From Candidatus Polarisedimenticola svalbardensis (GTDB taxonomy: Bacteria; Acidobacteriota; Polarisedimenticolia; Polarisedimenticolales; Polarisedimenticolaceae), in NCBI GenBank assembly GCA_014764515.1, contig JACXWD010000003.1, forward strand, positions 1 through 64,000: DNA of 64,000 bases. Direction: 5' to 3'. Shown one piece after another: positions 1 to 9,364 of this stretch. The notes beneath the pieces were generated by a model. That model was given only the letters and a program-made list of their open reading frames with translations, did no database searches and was not told where the DNA came from. Positions within the stretch are counted from its first letter, which is position 1. Each line of letters opens with the position of its first letter. The translations under genes were made by a program, and so were the position numbers.

Positions 1-33
1 ATAATGCAAAAGACTGCGACACCCGGAAACAGC

Positions 34-88
34 GAGTATCTGGCTTCGAACCAGAGGGTCGGGAGTTCAAATCTCTCCGGGCGTACCA
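34..88 (+). other. 3' half of tRNA-Arg(UCG), candidate att site
   Basis: The stretch folds as a complete anticodon arm (TCTGG, loop CTTCGAA, CCAGA; anticodon TCG at 46-48), a 5-nt variable loop, a T arm (GGGAG, TTCAAAT, CTCTC) and the 3' acceptor strand CGGGCGT plus ACCA. No matching 5' acceptor strand (ACGCCCG) or D arm precedes it, so this is not an intact tRNA. A 3' tRNA fragment ending at CCA is what tyrosine-recombinase integration leaves at one border of an element. That reading is inference; the other border and an integrase would lie left of the window. A remnant tRNA pseudogene is the alternative. Confidence 0.7.
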
Positions 89-156
89 AACCATTAGCTG
101 GGATTGCATCCTAGGCACTCCAGCAAATAGCTGTATTTACACTCGAAGCGAAATTT

Positions 157-183
157 ATAATATAACAGAATATGTTATATTAT
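157..183. promoter_or_regulatory. Perfect 11-bp inverted repeat, likely operator
   Basis: ATAATATAACA at 157-167 is the exact reverse complement of TGTTATATTAT at 173-183, with 5 nt between the arms. The element is strongly AT-rich in a GC-rich chromosome and ends 8 nt before the GTG of the XRE regulator. It lacks a U tract and lies upstream of a gene start, so an autoregulatory operator overlapping the promoter or ribosome site is likelier than a terminator. Confidence 0.6.
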
Positions 184-191
184 GTTCCAAC

Positions 192-887
192 GTGAGAGGA
201 AACGATTTAAAGAACCACAGGCGGGCTGCCGGCTTGACTCAGAAACAACTCGCCAGGAAACTCGGGGTCACCCAGGCGTATCTGTCGCTCATGGAAACAG
301 GCCAGCGGGCAGTTTCGGCTAACGCAGTGAAAAAATTGGTGGCTGCGCTCGGTCTTCCCGCAAGCGTGCTGCCTCTGCCGGCCGAACATGTCATGAAGAG
401 GCCTGTCTCTGGCCTCTGGGTCGCATCGTGTCTAGGAAAACTGGGCTACCCGGGATTTGCCTATCTCAAGAAGAGTGGTTCGATCAAAAACCCGGTGGAG
501 GTTCTTCTCAGGGCGCTGTGTGTCGAGGAACTGGAGCCGCGACTGGCGGAGGCGCTTCCGTGGCTGCTCCTGGAGCATGAGGGCCTGGATATAGAGGAGA
601 CGGTGGCCTTCGCGAAGGAGCGAGGTTTGCAAAATCGGCTTGGATTCACTGTTTCACTGGCTGCGCAGGCTGCGGAGGTAAGCCCCGGGTACACACGCCG
701 CTTGAAGGATCTGCGAAAAATCGAAGCTGCTCTGGAACCAAGTCGACTGGCCCGCGAGGACTGTTTTGGCAGAAGGCCGAAGAGTGAAGCCATGCGCAGG
801 TGGCTTTGCGACCATCGCTCGGAATCCGCTGCTCACTGGAATCTGTTGACCGACCTCAAGGTAAAGCATCTTCGGTTCTTGTCTTGA
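192..887 (+). CDS. XRE-family HTH transcriptional regulator
   Basis: 231 aa from a GTG start. Residues about 5-50 form a Cro/C1-type helix-turn-helix (LTQKQLARKLGVTQAYLSLM). Residues 100-231 are a helical region that I do not recognise beyond similarity in style to antitoxin-type regulators. DNA binding is expected, probably at the perfect inverted repeat directly upstream, which would give autoregulation. No toxin partner is seen: the next gene is a membrane glycosyltransferase. Its position just inside a tRNA-fragment border and its AT-rich leader suggest it may be a mobile-element remnant. The HTH is certain; the role is inferred. Confidence 0.75.
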   Translation: MRGNDLKNHRRAAGLTQKQLARKLGVTQAYLSLMETGQRAVSANAVKKLVAALGLPASVLPLPAEHVMKRPVSGLWVASCLGKLGYPGFAYLKKSGSIKNPVEVLLRALCVEELEPRLAEALPWLLLEHEGLDIEETVAFAKERGLQNRLGFTVSLAAQAAEVSPGYTRRLKDLRKIEAALEPSRLAREDCFGRRPKSEAMRRWLCDHRSESAAHWNLLTDLKVKHLRFLS

Positions 888-916
888 GTGACTCCTCGGC
901 GTAAGCTTCCGGGCCT

Positions 917-2404
917 ATGAGTGACAGCTCCAACAATCGCCTGCGCCGTTTCCTGCCCTGGTTGTTGCTGGCGGTTCTGGCGCTGCTTCCGTACCTCTCT
1001 TCCCTGAGTAATCCGGTCATCCATGACGATCGTGCGCTGCTCATCGGGAACTCCTGGCTGGCGGATGAAGCGACGGCCGTTGGCTTGTTCCAGGCCGACT
1101 ACTGGGCCGGCACCCGCATGGAAGGGGGGGACCTGTACCGGCCGGTAACCGTGCTCTCCCTGATGTGGAACCTGCGGTACGGCGGCGGGTCGGTTTCGTT
1201 CCGGGTGGTGAACCTGCTTCTTCATGCCGGCGTGGTGCTCATGCTGGCGTGGATGCTCCGGGTGGTGCTGCCGGCAGGGTGCAGGCAGGGGGCCTGGTTC
1301 GGGGCGGCGCTGTTCGCCGTGCACCCGCTGGGGAGTGAGGCGGTGCTCTGGATCGTCGGCCGGGCGGAGATGCTGGCCGCCCTGTTCGGGATGGCGGCGT
1401 TCATACTTTACGTGCAGCTGTCCAGGCGGGCCGGGTTCGGTGGATGGCGGCTGGCGCTCTCTGTGGTCCTGTTTCTCCTGGCCCTCTTTTCCAAGGAGAG
1501 CACGGCGGTCTGGATCGGTATCGCAGCGGTCTGGGTATTCCTGTATCGCAAAGAGCTGGATACGTCGGCAATGGTCCGGGTGGTGCACGGTACGCTCTAC
1601 CTGGGAGTTTTGGGCCTGTTCCTTGGGTTCCGCGGAAGCGCCGTGGGGTGGGCAACCAAGGCGCCGTTCTTCGTGGACAACCCGCTGGTCACCCTGGATG
1701 CGCCACAGCGGATCGCCAACGCCTTCGTTCTGCTCGGTTTCTACGGATACAAGATGATCTGGCCGCGGACCCTGAGCATCGACTGGGCGTACGACCAGTT
1801 GCCGGTTGTCGGTCTGATGTGGGCGGTTCCCCTGGCTCTGCTTCTCGTCGCCGGCTGGATCGGAGTGGCGTTGCTGTTGAGGAAACGTTCCGTGCCGGCT
1901 CTGTTCCTGTGGGTATTCATCGCCGCCGGATTCGCCGTCACCGCCAACGTGCTGATCCCCATCGGCACCAACTTCGCCGAGCGCCTGGCGTACCTGCCCC
2001 TGGCCGGGGCGTGCGGCCTGGCCGGGTTCGGCCTGTCCCGGCTGAGCTGGAACACCAGCGCCAAGGTTGCGGCTGTGGTCATCGTGGTACTGCTGGCAGG
2101 GTTCCGCACAGGGGTCCGGGTCACCGATTTCAGGAGTTCGACTGCGGTCTATGAAGCGACCGCCCGGGCCGCACCTCGAGCGGTCAAGAGTCTGACCACC
2201 CTTGGGAACATCCGCCTGCGCCAGGAGAGGCGGCCGGACCTTGCCATACCGATTCTTGAGCGAGTGGTTTCGATCTGGCCCGAGTATCCCCGGGCGTTGA
2301 GCTCACTGGCCGAGGCGTACGCGGTCACCGGCAACCGAACCGGCGCGGTAGAGATGGACCGTCGTGCCAGGGAGGCCGCAGAACGGCTGCAATCGATGCA
2401 GTAG
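917..2404 (+). CDS. TMTC-like integral membrane glycosyltransferase with TPR tail
   Basis: 495 aa with about ten hydrophobic segments. The first extracytoplasmic loop carries the acidic pair HDDRALLIGN (about residues 36-45). It is followed by HPLGSEAVLWIVGRAEMLAA (about 140) and an AERLAYLPLAG block (about 355), matching the conserved blocks of TMTC/DUF1736 GT-C transferases. Residues about 430-490 form TPR helices (AIPILERVV, ALSSLAEAY). Family members transfer mannose from a polyprenyl-phosphate donor to proteins outside the cytoplasm; here donor and acceptor are unknown. The ATG start lacks a clear Shine-Dalgarno. The 29-nt gap after the regulator gives no obvious promoter. Confidence 0.7.
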   Translation: MSDSSNNRLRRFLPWLLLAVLALLPYLSSLSNPVIHDDRALLIGNSWLADEATAVGLFQADYWAGTRMEGGDLYRPVTVLSLMWNLRYGGGSVSFRVVNLLLHAGVVLMLAWMLRVVLPAGCRQGAWFGAALFAVHPLGSEAVLWIVGRAEMLAALFGMAAFILYVQLSRRAGFGGWRLALSVVLFLLALFSKESTAVWIGIAAVWVFLYRKELDTSAMVRVVHGTLYLGVLGLFLGFRGSAVGWATKAPFFVDNPLVTLDAPQRIANAFVLLGFYGYKMIWPRTLSIDWAYDQLPVVGLMWAVPLALLLVAGWIGVALLLRKRSVPALFLWVFIAAGFAVTANVLIPIGTNFAERLAYLPLAGACGLAGFGLSRLSWNTSAKVAAVVIVVLLAGFRTGVRVTDFRSSTAVYEATARAAPRAVKSLTTLGNIRLRQERRPDLAIPILERVVSIWPEYPRALSSLAEAYAVTGNRTGAVEMDRRAREAAERLQSMQ

Positions 2405-2490
2405 CTTGACCCTGCTTCCGGCAGCGTGATAGGTAATACCCATTCAATCTCTTTGACGGGAGAGTCTTACGGCCGTTGATAGCACGGCAC

Positions 2491-2518
2491 TTGTCCTGCT
2501 GTCGGCGGACGCTGTAAT
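2491..2518 (+). promoter_or_regulatory. Candidate sigma-70 promoter for the 2577 gene
   Basis: TTGTCC at 2491-2496 and TGTAAT at 2513-2518 are separated by 16 nt. The predicted start near 2525 leaves a leader of about 50 nt that contains the strong ribosome site GGGAGAGGGGAG before the ATG at 2577. Confidence 0.4.
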
Positions 2519-2576
2519 TAGAGGGCGAACAACGCCCATTCGATCCCGGTGGTCCTGCCGGGAGAGGGGAGAAGCA

Positions 2577-3338
2577 ATGCAGAGGAAAACGCTTTTGATT
2601 CTGTTGGTTTGCGCCTTCGTGGCGCTCACTCCGATACCGGCTCAGGATGATGCTCCGGCAGAGTTCCTGGCCATGGCCCACAACGTCAAGGTCCAGCCCG
2701 GCCACGAACTGGAGTTTGAGGCCGCCCTGAAGAACCACTGGGCGATGCACAACAAGGCCGGCGATCCCCAGGGCTGGACGACCTGGGTTCAACTCACCGG
2801 CAAGAACACCGGCATGTACATGATCCGCTCCGCCGGCCTGACCTGGGCCGACCTGGACAAGGAAAACGGAGTGGAAGGGGACATGGAAGACGTTCTGGGG
2901 AACATGATGCCCCACATTTCCTGGTCCGGCACCAAGATCACCCAGTGGGACCTGGAAATGTCCAATTGGCCCGATTCCATCGGCACCCCGAACATGGTGG
3001 AGCTGACTGTATTCCATCTCAAGCCGGGGACCGAGAAGGGGTTCTACCATGCCCTCGGCGCGGTCAGCGAGTTCCTGAAGGAAAACGTGACCGACTGGCA
3101 GTGGGCCTGGGGCCACGGTGTGTCGGGCCATAGCGGCGGTACCGCCGTGCTGGCGATCCCCCACGAGAACTGGGCCTCGTTCAAGGACGACGACATCAAC
3201 ATGTGGAAAATGCTGGAGGAGGCCAAGGGTCGGATCGAGACCGACCTGCTCATGGAAGAGATCACCTCCGCCATCAAGTGGCAGGAGAACTACGCCGCCA
3301 TGCACCGTCCCGACCTGTCCTACACACCGGCAGAGTAG
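2577..3338 (+). CDS. Exported protein of unknown function
   Basis: 253 aa. Residues 1-22 are a classic signal peptide (MQRKTLLILLVCAFVALTPI, then PAQDD) with likely cleavage after Ala. The mature part repeats a pattern in two halves: HNVKVQPGHELEFEAALKNH (about 35-54) and FHLKPGTEKGFYHALGAVSE (about 145-164). Both look like a beta strand plus a long helix, as in dimeric alpha-beta barrel (NIPSNAP/ABM-like) folds. That suggests an internally duplicated ferredoxin-like barrel of unknown ligand. It stands alone between a promoter-like element and a terminator-like hairpin, so it is probably monocistronic. The function is not known. Confidence 0.6.
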   Translation: MQRKTLLILLVCAFVALTPIPAQDDAPAEFLAMAHNVKVQPGHELEFEAALKNHWAMHNKAGDPQGWTTWVQLTGKNTGMYMIRSAGLTWADLDKENGVEGDMEDVLGNMMPHISWSGTKITQWDLEMSNWPDSIGTPNMVELTVFHLKPGTEKGFYHALGAVSEFLKENVTDWQWAWGHGVSGHSGGTAVLAIPHENWASFKDDDINMWKMLEEAKGRIETDLLMEEITSAIKWQENYAAMHRPDLSYTPAE

Positions 3339-3350
3339 CGTCAATCCGGC

Positions 3351-3381
3351 GGGGCCTGTCCGTACACCCCGGACAGGTCCC
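3351..3381 (+). terminator. Hairpin after the 2577 gene
   Basis: GGGGCCTGTCCG at 3351-3362 pairs with CGGACAGGTCCC at 3370-3381 (12 bp with one G-T pair, 7-nt loop). It starts 13 nt after the stop codon and before the tRNA pair. No T tract follows, so termination may depend on Rho or on the stem alone. Confidence 0.5.
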
Positions 3382-3407
3382 GTCGCACCGCCAGATAACG
3401 GAATTTA

Positions 3408-3416
3408 TGCTAGGAT
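3408..3416 (+). promoter_or_regulatory. Extended -10 promoter of the tRNA pair
   Basis: TGC followed by TAGGAT forms an extended -10 element. The predicted start near 3423 is about 20 nt before the mature end of tRNA-Lys. No good -35 hexamer is visible 17 nt upstream. Confidence 0.45.
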
Positions 3417-3444
3417 ACGGCCGTTCCTTGACTGAATGGCATGT

Positions 3445-3520
3445 GGGCCGCTAGCTCAACTGGCAGAGCAACAGACTCTTAATCTGTAGGTTTGGGGTTC
3501 GAGTCCCCGGCGGCTCACCA
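3445..3520 (+). tRNA. tRNA-Lys(CUU)
   Basis: A full cloverleaf: acceptor GGGCCGC paired with GCGGCTC (one G-T), D arm GCTC/GAGC, anticodon stem ACAGA/TCTGT with loop CTCTTAA (anticodon CTT), T arm TGGGG/CCCCG, discriminator A and encoded CCA. It is followed 39 nt later by tRNA-Leu and probably co-transcribed with it. Confidence 0.96.
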
Positions 3521-3559
3521 CTTTCTCATTGGGTGTACCCTTCGGATAGCATCCGCGGC

Positions 3560-3644
3560 GCGAAAGTGGCGGAATTGGTAGACGCGCCGGCCTTAGGAGC
3601 CGGTGGGGTAACCCGTGGGGGTTCGAGTCCCCCCTTTCGCACCA
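3560..3644 (+). tRNA. tRNA-Leu(UAG)
   Basis: An 85-nt class II tRNA with acceptor GCGAAAG/CTTTCGC and anticodon stem CCGGC/GCCGG. The loop CTTAGGA gives anticodon TAG, and there is a long variable arm and encoded CCA. It reads CUA-type leucine codons. Confidence 0.96.
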
Positions 3645-3700
3645 GCCGGAAAACGTGCAGACAGCTTGCCCAGGCTGATTCTCGATCTTAGGAAACTCAC

Positions 3701-4975
3701 ATGAAAATCGAACTCAACGAACTGAGCCCCGTCAAACGAACCATGACCGTGGAAGTTGAGGCCGGCGTAGTCGCCGCCGAAACCGACGAAGTGGTCCGTC
3801 GCTACGCCGTGAAAGCCCGGATCCCCGGCTTCCGTCCCGGCAAGGCGCCCCTCTCGGTCGTCCGGTCCCGCTTCAAGAAAGAGGTGGAGGAGGAGGTCCG
3901 TGAGAGCCTGCTGCACCGCCTGTACGGCGAGGCGGCCAAGGAGAAGGGGATCACCCCCATCGGCGATCCGGCTCTGGACGAGGTCGTGTTCGAGGAGGGC
4001 AAGCCGTTCAGCTTCAAGACCTCTTTCGAGATCCGGCCCGAGATCAACCCCCAGGGATACGAGGGTGTTGAGGTGCCGAAAAAAGCGGCGGCGGTCAGTG
4101 ACGAGGATGTGGAAACCGCCCTGGGCGAGATCCGGGACAGCCGGGCCCAGCTGGTTGTAAAGGAAGGGAAAGCCGAAACCGGGGATTTCCTCATGGCCGA
4201 CGTTGCAGGGACGCCGGAGGGTGGCGAGCCGTTCCAGCAGGAGAACGCCCTGGTGGAGATCGGTTCCACCCAGAACCTGCCCGAGTTCAACGACCGGATC
4301 GAGGGGGCGGGCAAAGGGGACAGCCTGGAGTTTTCTGTGAATTATCCGCAGGAACACCCGGCGGAGCAGCTGGCCGGCAAGGATGTGGCGTATCAATTGA
4401 CGGTTCACGAGGTGAAAACCAGGGAGTTGCCGGAGCTGGATGATGAATTTGCCAAGGATCTGGGAGAATTTGATTCCCTGGATGCCCTGAAGGAGAGGGT
4501 GCGCACTGACCTCACAGCCCGAAAAAAGGCCGAAACGGACAACGAAATGCGCAAAATTCTCATGGACAAGATCGTGGTGGAAAATCCGGCCGAATTGCCC
4601 GATGTTTTAGTTGAGGAAGAGATCCGGCACCGCATGGAGGACATGGTCCGTACCATGATGATGCAGGGCGTCGACCCTCAGAAGATCGACGTGGACTGGA
4701 AAGAGATTCGGGAGCGCCAGGACGAACCTGCTCGCAAGGCGGTTCATGCCAGGCTGGTGCTGGATGCCATCGCAGACGAGAAAGGTCTGGCGGTGGAAGA
4801 TAAGGAAGTGGACGAGAAGATCCAGGTCGAGGCGGCCCGGATCGGAGAACCGGCTACCGAAGTCCGGAAGCGACTGGTCGATTCCGGCGGGACGGGCGCC
4901 ATCAAGGTACAGTTGTTGCGTGAGAAGGCTCTGGAGTGGGTCGTAGCCGCCGCCAATATCCAGGAAGAGGAGTAA
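3701..4975 (+). CDS. tig: Trigger factor, ribosome-associated chaperone and PPIase
   Basis: 424 aa, the usual family length. The N-terminal ribosome-binding domain has the signature IPGFRPGKAPLSVV (residues about 44-57), matching the GFRxGK loop that docks on ribosomal protein L23. A central FKBP-like PPIase segment (about 150-245) and a long helical C-terminal chaperone domain follow. It binds nascent chains in the cytoplasm. The ATG has a good ribosome site (AGGAAACTCAC). clpP starts 3 nt after its stop, so folding and degradation genes form one transcription unit, a common bacterial arrangement. Confidence 0.97.
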   Translation: MKIELNELSPVKRTMTVEVEAGVVAAETDEVVRRYAVKARIPGFRPGKAPLSVVRSRFKKEVEEEVRESLLHRLYGEAAKEKGITPIGDPALDEVVFEEGKPFSFKTSFEIRPEINPQGYEGVEVPKKAAAVSDEDVETALGEIRDSRAQLVVKEGKAETGDFLMADVAGTPEGGEPFQQENALVEIGSTQNLPEFNDRIEGAGKGDSLEFSVNYPQEHPAEQLAGKDVAYQLTVHEVKTRELPELDDEFAKDLGEFDSLDALKERVRTDLTARKKAETDNEMRKILMDKIVVENPAELPDVLVEEEIRHRMEDMVRTMMMQGVDPQKIDVDWKEIRERQDEPARKAVHARLVLDAIADEKGLAVEDKEVDEKIQVEAARIGEPATEVRKRLVDSGGTGAIKVQLLREKALEWVVAAANIQEEE

Positions 4976-4978
4976 ACG

Positions 4979-5560
4979 ATGCCGCTGATTCCGATGGTTG
5001 TGGAGCAGACCAGCCGGGGCGAACGCGCCTACGATATCTACTCCAGGCTGCTCAAGGACAACATTATCTTTGTCGGCGAGCCGATCGACGATCACCTGGC
5101 GAACCTGGTGATCGCCCAGTTGCTGTTCCTGGAAGCGGAAGACCCGGATCGGGACGTCTCCATCTACATCAACTCGCCTGGCGGTTCGGTAACCGCCGGC
5201 CTGGCTATCCACGACACCATGCAGCTGGTCAAGCCGGACATCAATACGTTTTGCGTAGGGCAGGCCGCCAGCATGGCGGCCCTCCTGCTGTCCGCCGGCG
5301 CCAAAGGGAAACGGTTCGCCCTCCCCAACGCCCGGATCCTGATCCACCAGCCCCTTGGCGGCGCCCAGGGCCAGGCCACGGACATCGAGATCCATGCCAA
5401 GGAGATCCTGCGCCTCCGGGACACCCTCAACGGGATCCTGGTGGATTGCACGGGCCAGAAACTGGAAAAGATAGAAAAGGACACGGACCGGGATTACATC
5501 CTGGATTCGAAACAGGCGATTAAGTACGGATTGATCGACAAGATCATCACAGAACGCTGA
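4979..5560 (+). CDS. clpP: ATP-dependent Clp protease proteolytic subunit
   Basis: 193 aa, standard length. The active-site serine lies in [19 protein letters not shown] (about residues 96-114) and the histidine in [12 protein letters not shown] (about 121-132). The catalytic Asp follows in the C-terminal third. It forms the two-ring tetradecamer that degrades proteins fed by ClpX, whose gene follows. The start lies 3 nt after tig, with the ribosome site (GGAAGAGGAG) inside the tig end. The N-terminus starts at [20 protein letters not shown], typical of the mature subunit. Confidence 0.98.
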   Translation: MPLIPMVVEQTSRGERAYDIYSRLLKDNIIFVGEPIDDHLANLVIAQLLFLEAEDPDRDVSIYINSPGGSVTAGLAIHDTMQLVKPDINTFCVGQAASMAALLLSAGAKGKRFALPNARILIHQPLGGAQGQATDIEIHAKEILRLRDTLNGILVDCTGQKLEKIEKDTDRDYILDSKQAIKYGLIDKIITER

Positions 5561-5588
5561 TTCTTACAATTTCGTTGATTGCGGACGC

Positions 5589-5594
5589 TATAAT
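5589..5594 (+). promoter_or_regulatory. Consensus -10 hexamer upstream of clpX
   Basis: TATAAT is a perfect -10 hexamer 28 nt after the clpP stop. The best -35 match (CTTACA at 5563-5568) is 20 nt away, longer than ideal. A secondary clpX promoter is plausible. Confidence 0.35.
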
Positions 5595-5644
5595 AGAGGC
5601 GTACAAATGACGGATGGAAAATTTGCGGGCACGGGAGATTGTGC

Positions 5645-6883
5645 ATGTCTCGTAAGAAGAGCGATACCGACGGGCTGAAATGCTCTTTCTGCAACAAGAG
5701 CCAGAGGGACGTGCGTAAACTGATCGCCGGACCCACCGTCTACATCTGCGACGAATGTGTCGATATCTGCCTGGATATCATTGCCGAGGAGCGTGAGAGC
5801 GAGGACCAGGACGAGGGCATGAGTCTCCCCAAACCGGTGGAGATCAAGACCTTCCTCGACGAATACGTCATCGGCCAGGACGAAGCGAAGAAACGTCTCG
5901 CCGTCGCCGTGTACAACCATTACAAGCGCAACGAGATGTCCAAGCGCCGCACCGAAGTGGAAATCCAGAAATCGAACATCCTGCTGGTCGGTCCTACCGG
6001 TTCCGGAAAGACCCTGCTGGCCCAGACCCTGGCCCGTCTGCTGTCGGTCCCGTTCGCCATCGTGGACGCCACCACCCTGACCGAGGCCGGGTATGTCGGT
6101 GAGGATGTGGAGAACATCATCCTCAAGCTCCTGCAGGCTGCCGGCAACGATGTGGAGAAGTGCCAGCGCGGGATCATCTACATTGACGAGGTGGACAAAA
6201 TTGCCCGCAAGGGTGAGAACCCGTCCATCACCCGGGACGTCTCCGGTGAAGGCGTACAGCAAGCTCTGCTCAAGATCCTCGAGGGGACCGTGGCCAACGT
6301 TCCGCCCCAGGGCGGCCGCAAGCATCCCCACCAGGAATTCGTTCCGGTGGACACCACCAACATCCTGTTCATCGTAGGCGGAGCCTTCGTCGGACTGGAA
6401 GACATTATCGAGAAACGGATCGGCCGCAAGACCATGGGGTTCCAGGCCGAGATCCGGGGCAAGGGAGACCGGCGCCGGGACGAACTGCTGACCCAGACCC
6501 AGCCGATCGATCTGGTCAAATACGGCATGATTCCGGAGTTCGTCGGCCGTCTCGCGGTGCAGGCTTCCCTCATGGAGCTGGACGCGGGAGCGCTGGTGGA
6601 GATCCTGACCCGTCCCCGGAACGCCCTGGTCAAGCAGTACCAGAAGATCTTCGAATTTGAAGATGTAACGCTGCGATTCACAGACGATGCGCTGGAAGCG
6701 GTCGCCGAACTGGCGATCGAACGGAAAATCGGAGCCCGTGGGCTCCGGATGATCCTTGAAGAACTGATGCTGGAAATGATGTTCATGCTGCCGTCGCAGG
6801 ATGAGATCAAGGAAGTCGTCGTTACCAAAGACGTCGTCATCAACAAGACCAACCCTCTACGGCTGATCGAAAAAGCCGGCTGA
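5645..6883 (+). CDS. clpX: ClpX, AAA+ unfoldase of the ClpXP protease
   Basis: About 412 aa from ATG 5645, preceded by GGGAG with 7-nt spacing; the in-frame TTG at 5639 is too close to that site. The N-terminal C4 zinc domain has CSFC (about 13-16) and CDEC (about 38-41). Walker A is GPTGSGKT (about 118-125), the Walker B acidic pair sits in [10 protein letters not shown], and sensor 2 is GARGLR. It unfolds tagged proteins and threads them into ClpP. The gene follows clpP by 84 nt, the standard order. Confidence 0.97.
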   Translation: MSRKKSDTDGLKCSFCNKSQRDVRKLIAGPTVYICDECVDICLDIIAEERESEDQDEGMSLPKPVEIKTFLDEYVIGQDEAKKRLAVAVYNHYKRNEMSKRRTEVEIQKSNILLVGPTGSGKTLLAQTLARLLSVPFAIVDATTLTEAGYVGEDVENIILKLLQAAGNDVEKCQRGIIYIDEVDKIARKGENPSITRDVSGEGVQQALLKILEGTVANVPPQGGRKHPHQEFVPVDTTNILFIVGGAFVGLEDIIEKRIGRKTMGFQAEIRGKGDRRRDELLTQTQPIDLVKYGMIPEFVGRLAVQASLMELDAGALVEILTRPRNALVKQYQKIFEFEDVTLRFTDDALEAVAELAIERKIGARGLRMILEELMLEMMFMLPSQDEIKEVVVTKDVVINKTNPLRLIEKAG

Positions 6884-6939
6884 TCCAGGGCGGCCCCGCC
6901 GTCCTGATCGCGTCCGGGGGGACGTCTCGGGAGTCAAGA

Positions 6940-9363
6940 ATGGAAGATCGTTCCGGAAATCCGGACGAAGCTGTGCTCACTCTGCCTCTGGTCCCATTGC
7001 GAGACATCGTGGTGTTTCCTCACACCATGGTGCCGTTCGTGGTCGGCAGGCGATCCTCGCTGCTGGCGGTGGAGCATGCCCTTACCGACAAGAAGCGGCT
7101 GTTCCTCTCGACCCAGAAGTCGGCGCGGCAGGACGAGCCCACCGCCGATGAGATCAACGAGGTCGGCACCGTAGCCACCATCGTGCAGCATTTGAAGTTG
7201 CCCAACGGGAACGTCAAGCTGCTGGTGGAAGGGGTGCATCGCGCCCGGATTCAGACCGTGGAGGGTGGCCCCGAGCCGTTTTTCATGGTGGCTGTGGAGA
7301 AACTGGACCACCCGGCGGAGGTGGATGACCAGGTCGGCAGCAAGATGAAACGGCTGGGCGGCCTGTTCGAGCGTTTCGTCAAGCAGTCCCCGGGAATACC
7401 GTACGAAACCATGCTCAACACGGTGAAAATCCCGGAGCCGGGACGACTGGTGGACACCATTGCCGCCCACCTCCCCGCCTCGGTGGACGAGAAACAGGCC
7501 CTCCTGGAAATGGTGGACCCTTCGGACCGCCTGGACGAAGCGGCTCGCATCCTGGACCTTGAAATCGAGAAGCTCCGTGTGGACAAGCGGATCCACGGCC
7601 GGGTCAAAAAGCAGATGGAGAAGGCCCAGAAGGAGTACTACCTCAACGAGAAGATCAAGGCGATTCAGCAGGAACTGGGCCGCCAGGACGACAAGGGCAG
7701 CGAACTGGAAGAGTTCCGCCGCAAGATCGGCGAGGCCAAGATGCCGCCGGACGCCAAGGAAAAGGCGATGGTGGAGCTCAAGCGGCTGGAGGTCATGCCG
7801 CCGGTATCCGCCGAGGCAACGGTCTCCCGCAACTATCTTGAGTGGTTGCTGGCCGTACCGTGGTCCAAGAAATCCCGCGAATTGAAAGACATCAACAAGG
7901 CCCAGACGATCCTGGACGAGGACCATTACGGTCTCGACAAGGTCAAGAGCAGGATCCTGGAGTTCCTGGCGGTGCGACAGCTGGTCAAGAAACCGAAGGG
8001 GTCGATCCTCTGCCTGGCAGGCCCTCCGGGGGTCGGCAAGACCTCCCTGGCCAAGTCTGTGGCCCGGGCCACCGGACGGAAGTACGTCCGGCTCTCCCTG
8101 GGCGGTGTCCGGGACGAGGCCGAGATTCGGGGCCATCGCCGGACCTATATCGGCGCCTTCCCGGGCCAGATCATCCAGCAGATGCGCAAGGCCGGGGCCC
8201 GCAACCCGGTTTTCCTGCTGGACGAGGTGGACAAGATGGCCGCCGACTTCAGGGGCGACCCCTCGTCGGCCCTCCTGGAGGTTCTGGATCCCGAGCAGAA
8301 CCACACCTTCGTGGACCATTACCTGGACACGGAATACGACCTCAGCGACGTCATGTTCATCGCCACCGCCAACGTGCTGCACACCATCCCGCCGGCACTC
8401 AAGGACCGGCTGGAAGTCCTCCGGATAGCCGGGTACACGCAGGTGGAGAAGATCGCCATCGCCCAGCGCCACCTGGTCCGGAAGCAGATTGAAGGCCATG
8501 GCCTTGAGAAGAAGGGGATCACGTTCCACGAAGACGCCCTGGTGGAGATTATCGAACGGTACACCCGGGAGGCCGGGGTTCGGAACCTGGAGCGGGAGAT
8601 CGCTTCGATCTGCCGCAAGCTGGCCCGCAAGGTGGTGGCCGGCGAGGTGGTGGATTCCGAGGAGGTCACTTCTGCCCGGGTGGTGGAGCTGCTGGGGGTG
8701 CCCCGGTACCACGCACCGAACACCCAGACCCGGGAGCCGGAGGTCGGGGTGGTCAACGGCCTGGCCTGGACCGAAGCCGGCGGTGAAATGCTGGACATCG
8801 AGGCGACGCTGATGGTCGGCCGGGGGCAGCTGACCCTCACCGGGCAGTTGGGCGACGTCATGCAGGAATCGGCCAAGGCGGCTCTCTCCTTTATCCGCAG
8901 CCGTGTAGGCCGGCTCGGTATCGACCCGCGCTTCCATCGCAAGTACGATCTGCACGTGCACCTGCCTGAAGGAGCGATCCCCAAGGACGGCCCTTCGGCA
9001 GGTATCGCCCTGGCCACCGCTCTGACCTCTCTCCTGTGCAACATCAAGGTCCGCCACGATGTGGCGATGACCGGTGAGGTTACGTTGCGAGGCCGGGTTC
9101 TTCCGGTGGGAGGGGTCAAGGAGAAGGTGCTGGCCGCGTATCGCTACGGCAGCAAGGAGATCCTGCTACCGAAAGAAAACGAAAAGGACTTGTCGGAGAT
9201 CCCCGATGAGATCGCATCGAAGCTTGAATTCCACCTGGTGGACCACATGGACCAGGTTCTCGAGATTGCACTGGTACGGCCGGTGCCGAACGTGAAACTG
9301 TCCAAGGACAAGTCCGGTTCCGGCCTCGATGATGACTCCGAGAGGCGTCCGGTCACCCATTGA
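6940..9363 (+). CDS. lon: Lon, ATP-dependent serine protease
   Basis: 807 aa, normal for bacterial LonA. It has an N-terminal substrate-binding domain (residues about 10-200), a coiled linker, and an AAA+ domain with Walker [10 protein letters not shown] (about 364). The protease domain has catalytic Ser in [15 protein letters not shown] (about 686) and Lys in [12 protein letters not shown] (about 728). It degrades misfolded and regulatory proteins in the cytoplasm. The ribosome site GGGAGTC lies 8 nt before the ATG. It completes the tig-clpP-clpX-lon quality-control cluster. Confidence 0.98.
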   Translation: MEDRSGNPDEAVLTLPLVPLRDIVVFPHTMVPFVVGRRSSLLAVEHALTDKKRLFLSTQKSARQDEPTADEINEVGTVATIVQHLKLPNGNVKLLVEGVHRARIQTVEGGPEPFFMVAVEKLDHPAEVDDQVGSKMKRLGGLFERFVKQSPGIPYETMLNTVKIPEPGRLVDTIAAHLPASVDEKQALLEMVDPSDRLDEAARILDLEIEKLRVDKRIHGRVKKQMEKAQKEYYLNEKIKAIQQELGRQDDKGSELEEFRRKIGEAKMPPDAKEKAMVELKRLEVMPPVSAEATVSRNYLEWLLAVPWSKKSRELKDINKAQTILDEDHYGLDKVKSRILEFLAVRQLVKKPKGSILCLAGPPGVGKTSLAKSVARATGRKYVRLSLGGVRDEAEIRGHRRTYIGAFPGQIIQQMRKAGARNPVFLLDEVDKMAADFRGDPSSALLEVLDPEQNHTFVDHYLDTEYDLSDVMFIATANVLHTIPPALKDRLEVLRIAGYTQVEKIAIAQRHLVRKQIEGHGLEKKGITFHEDALVEIIERYTREAGVRNLEREIASICRKLARKVVAGEVVDSEEVTSARVVELLGVPRYHAPNTQTREPEVGVVNGLAWTEAGGEMLDIEATLMVGRGQLTLTGQLGDVMQESAKAALSFIRSRVGRLGIDPRFHRKYDLHVHLPEGAIPKDGPSAGIALATALTSLLCNIKVRHDVAMTGEVTLRGRVLPVGGVKEKVLAAYRYGSKEILLPKENEKDLSEIPDEIASKLEFHLVDHMDQVLEIALVRPVPNVKLSKDKSGSGLDDDSERRPVTH

Positions 9364-9364
9364 C

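Noticed and set aside
12..88. A complete tRNA at the window start
   Set aside because: The 5' part cannot form an acceptor with CGGGCGT and lacks a D arm; only the 3' half is tRNA.
6934..9057. A 707-codon open frame on the minus strand opposite lon
   Set aside because: It mirrors the third-position GC bias of lon, has no family motifs and covers an unmistakable gene.
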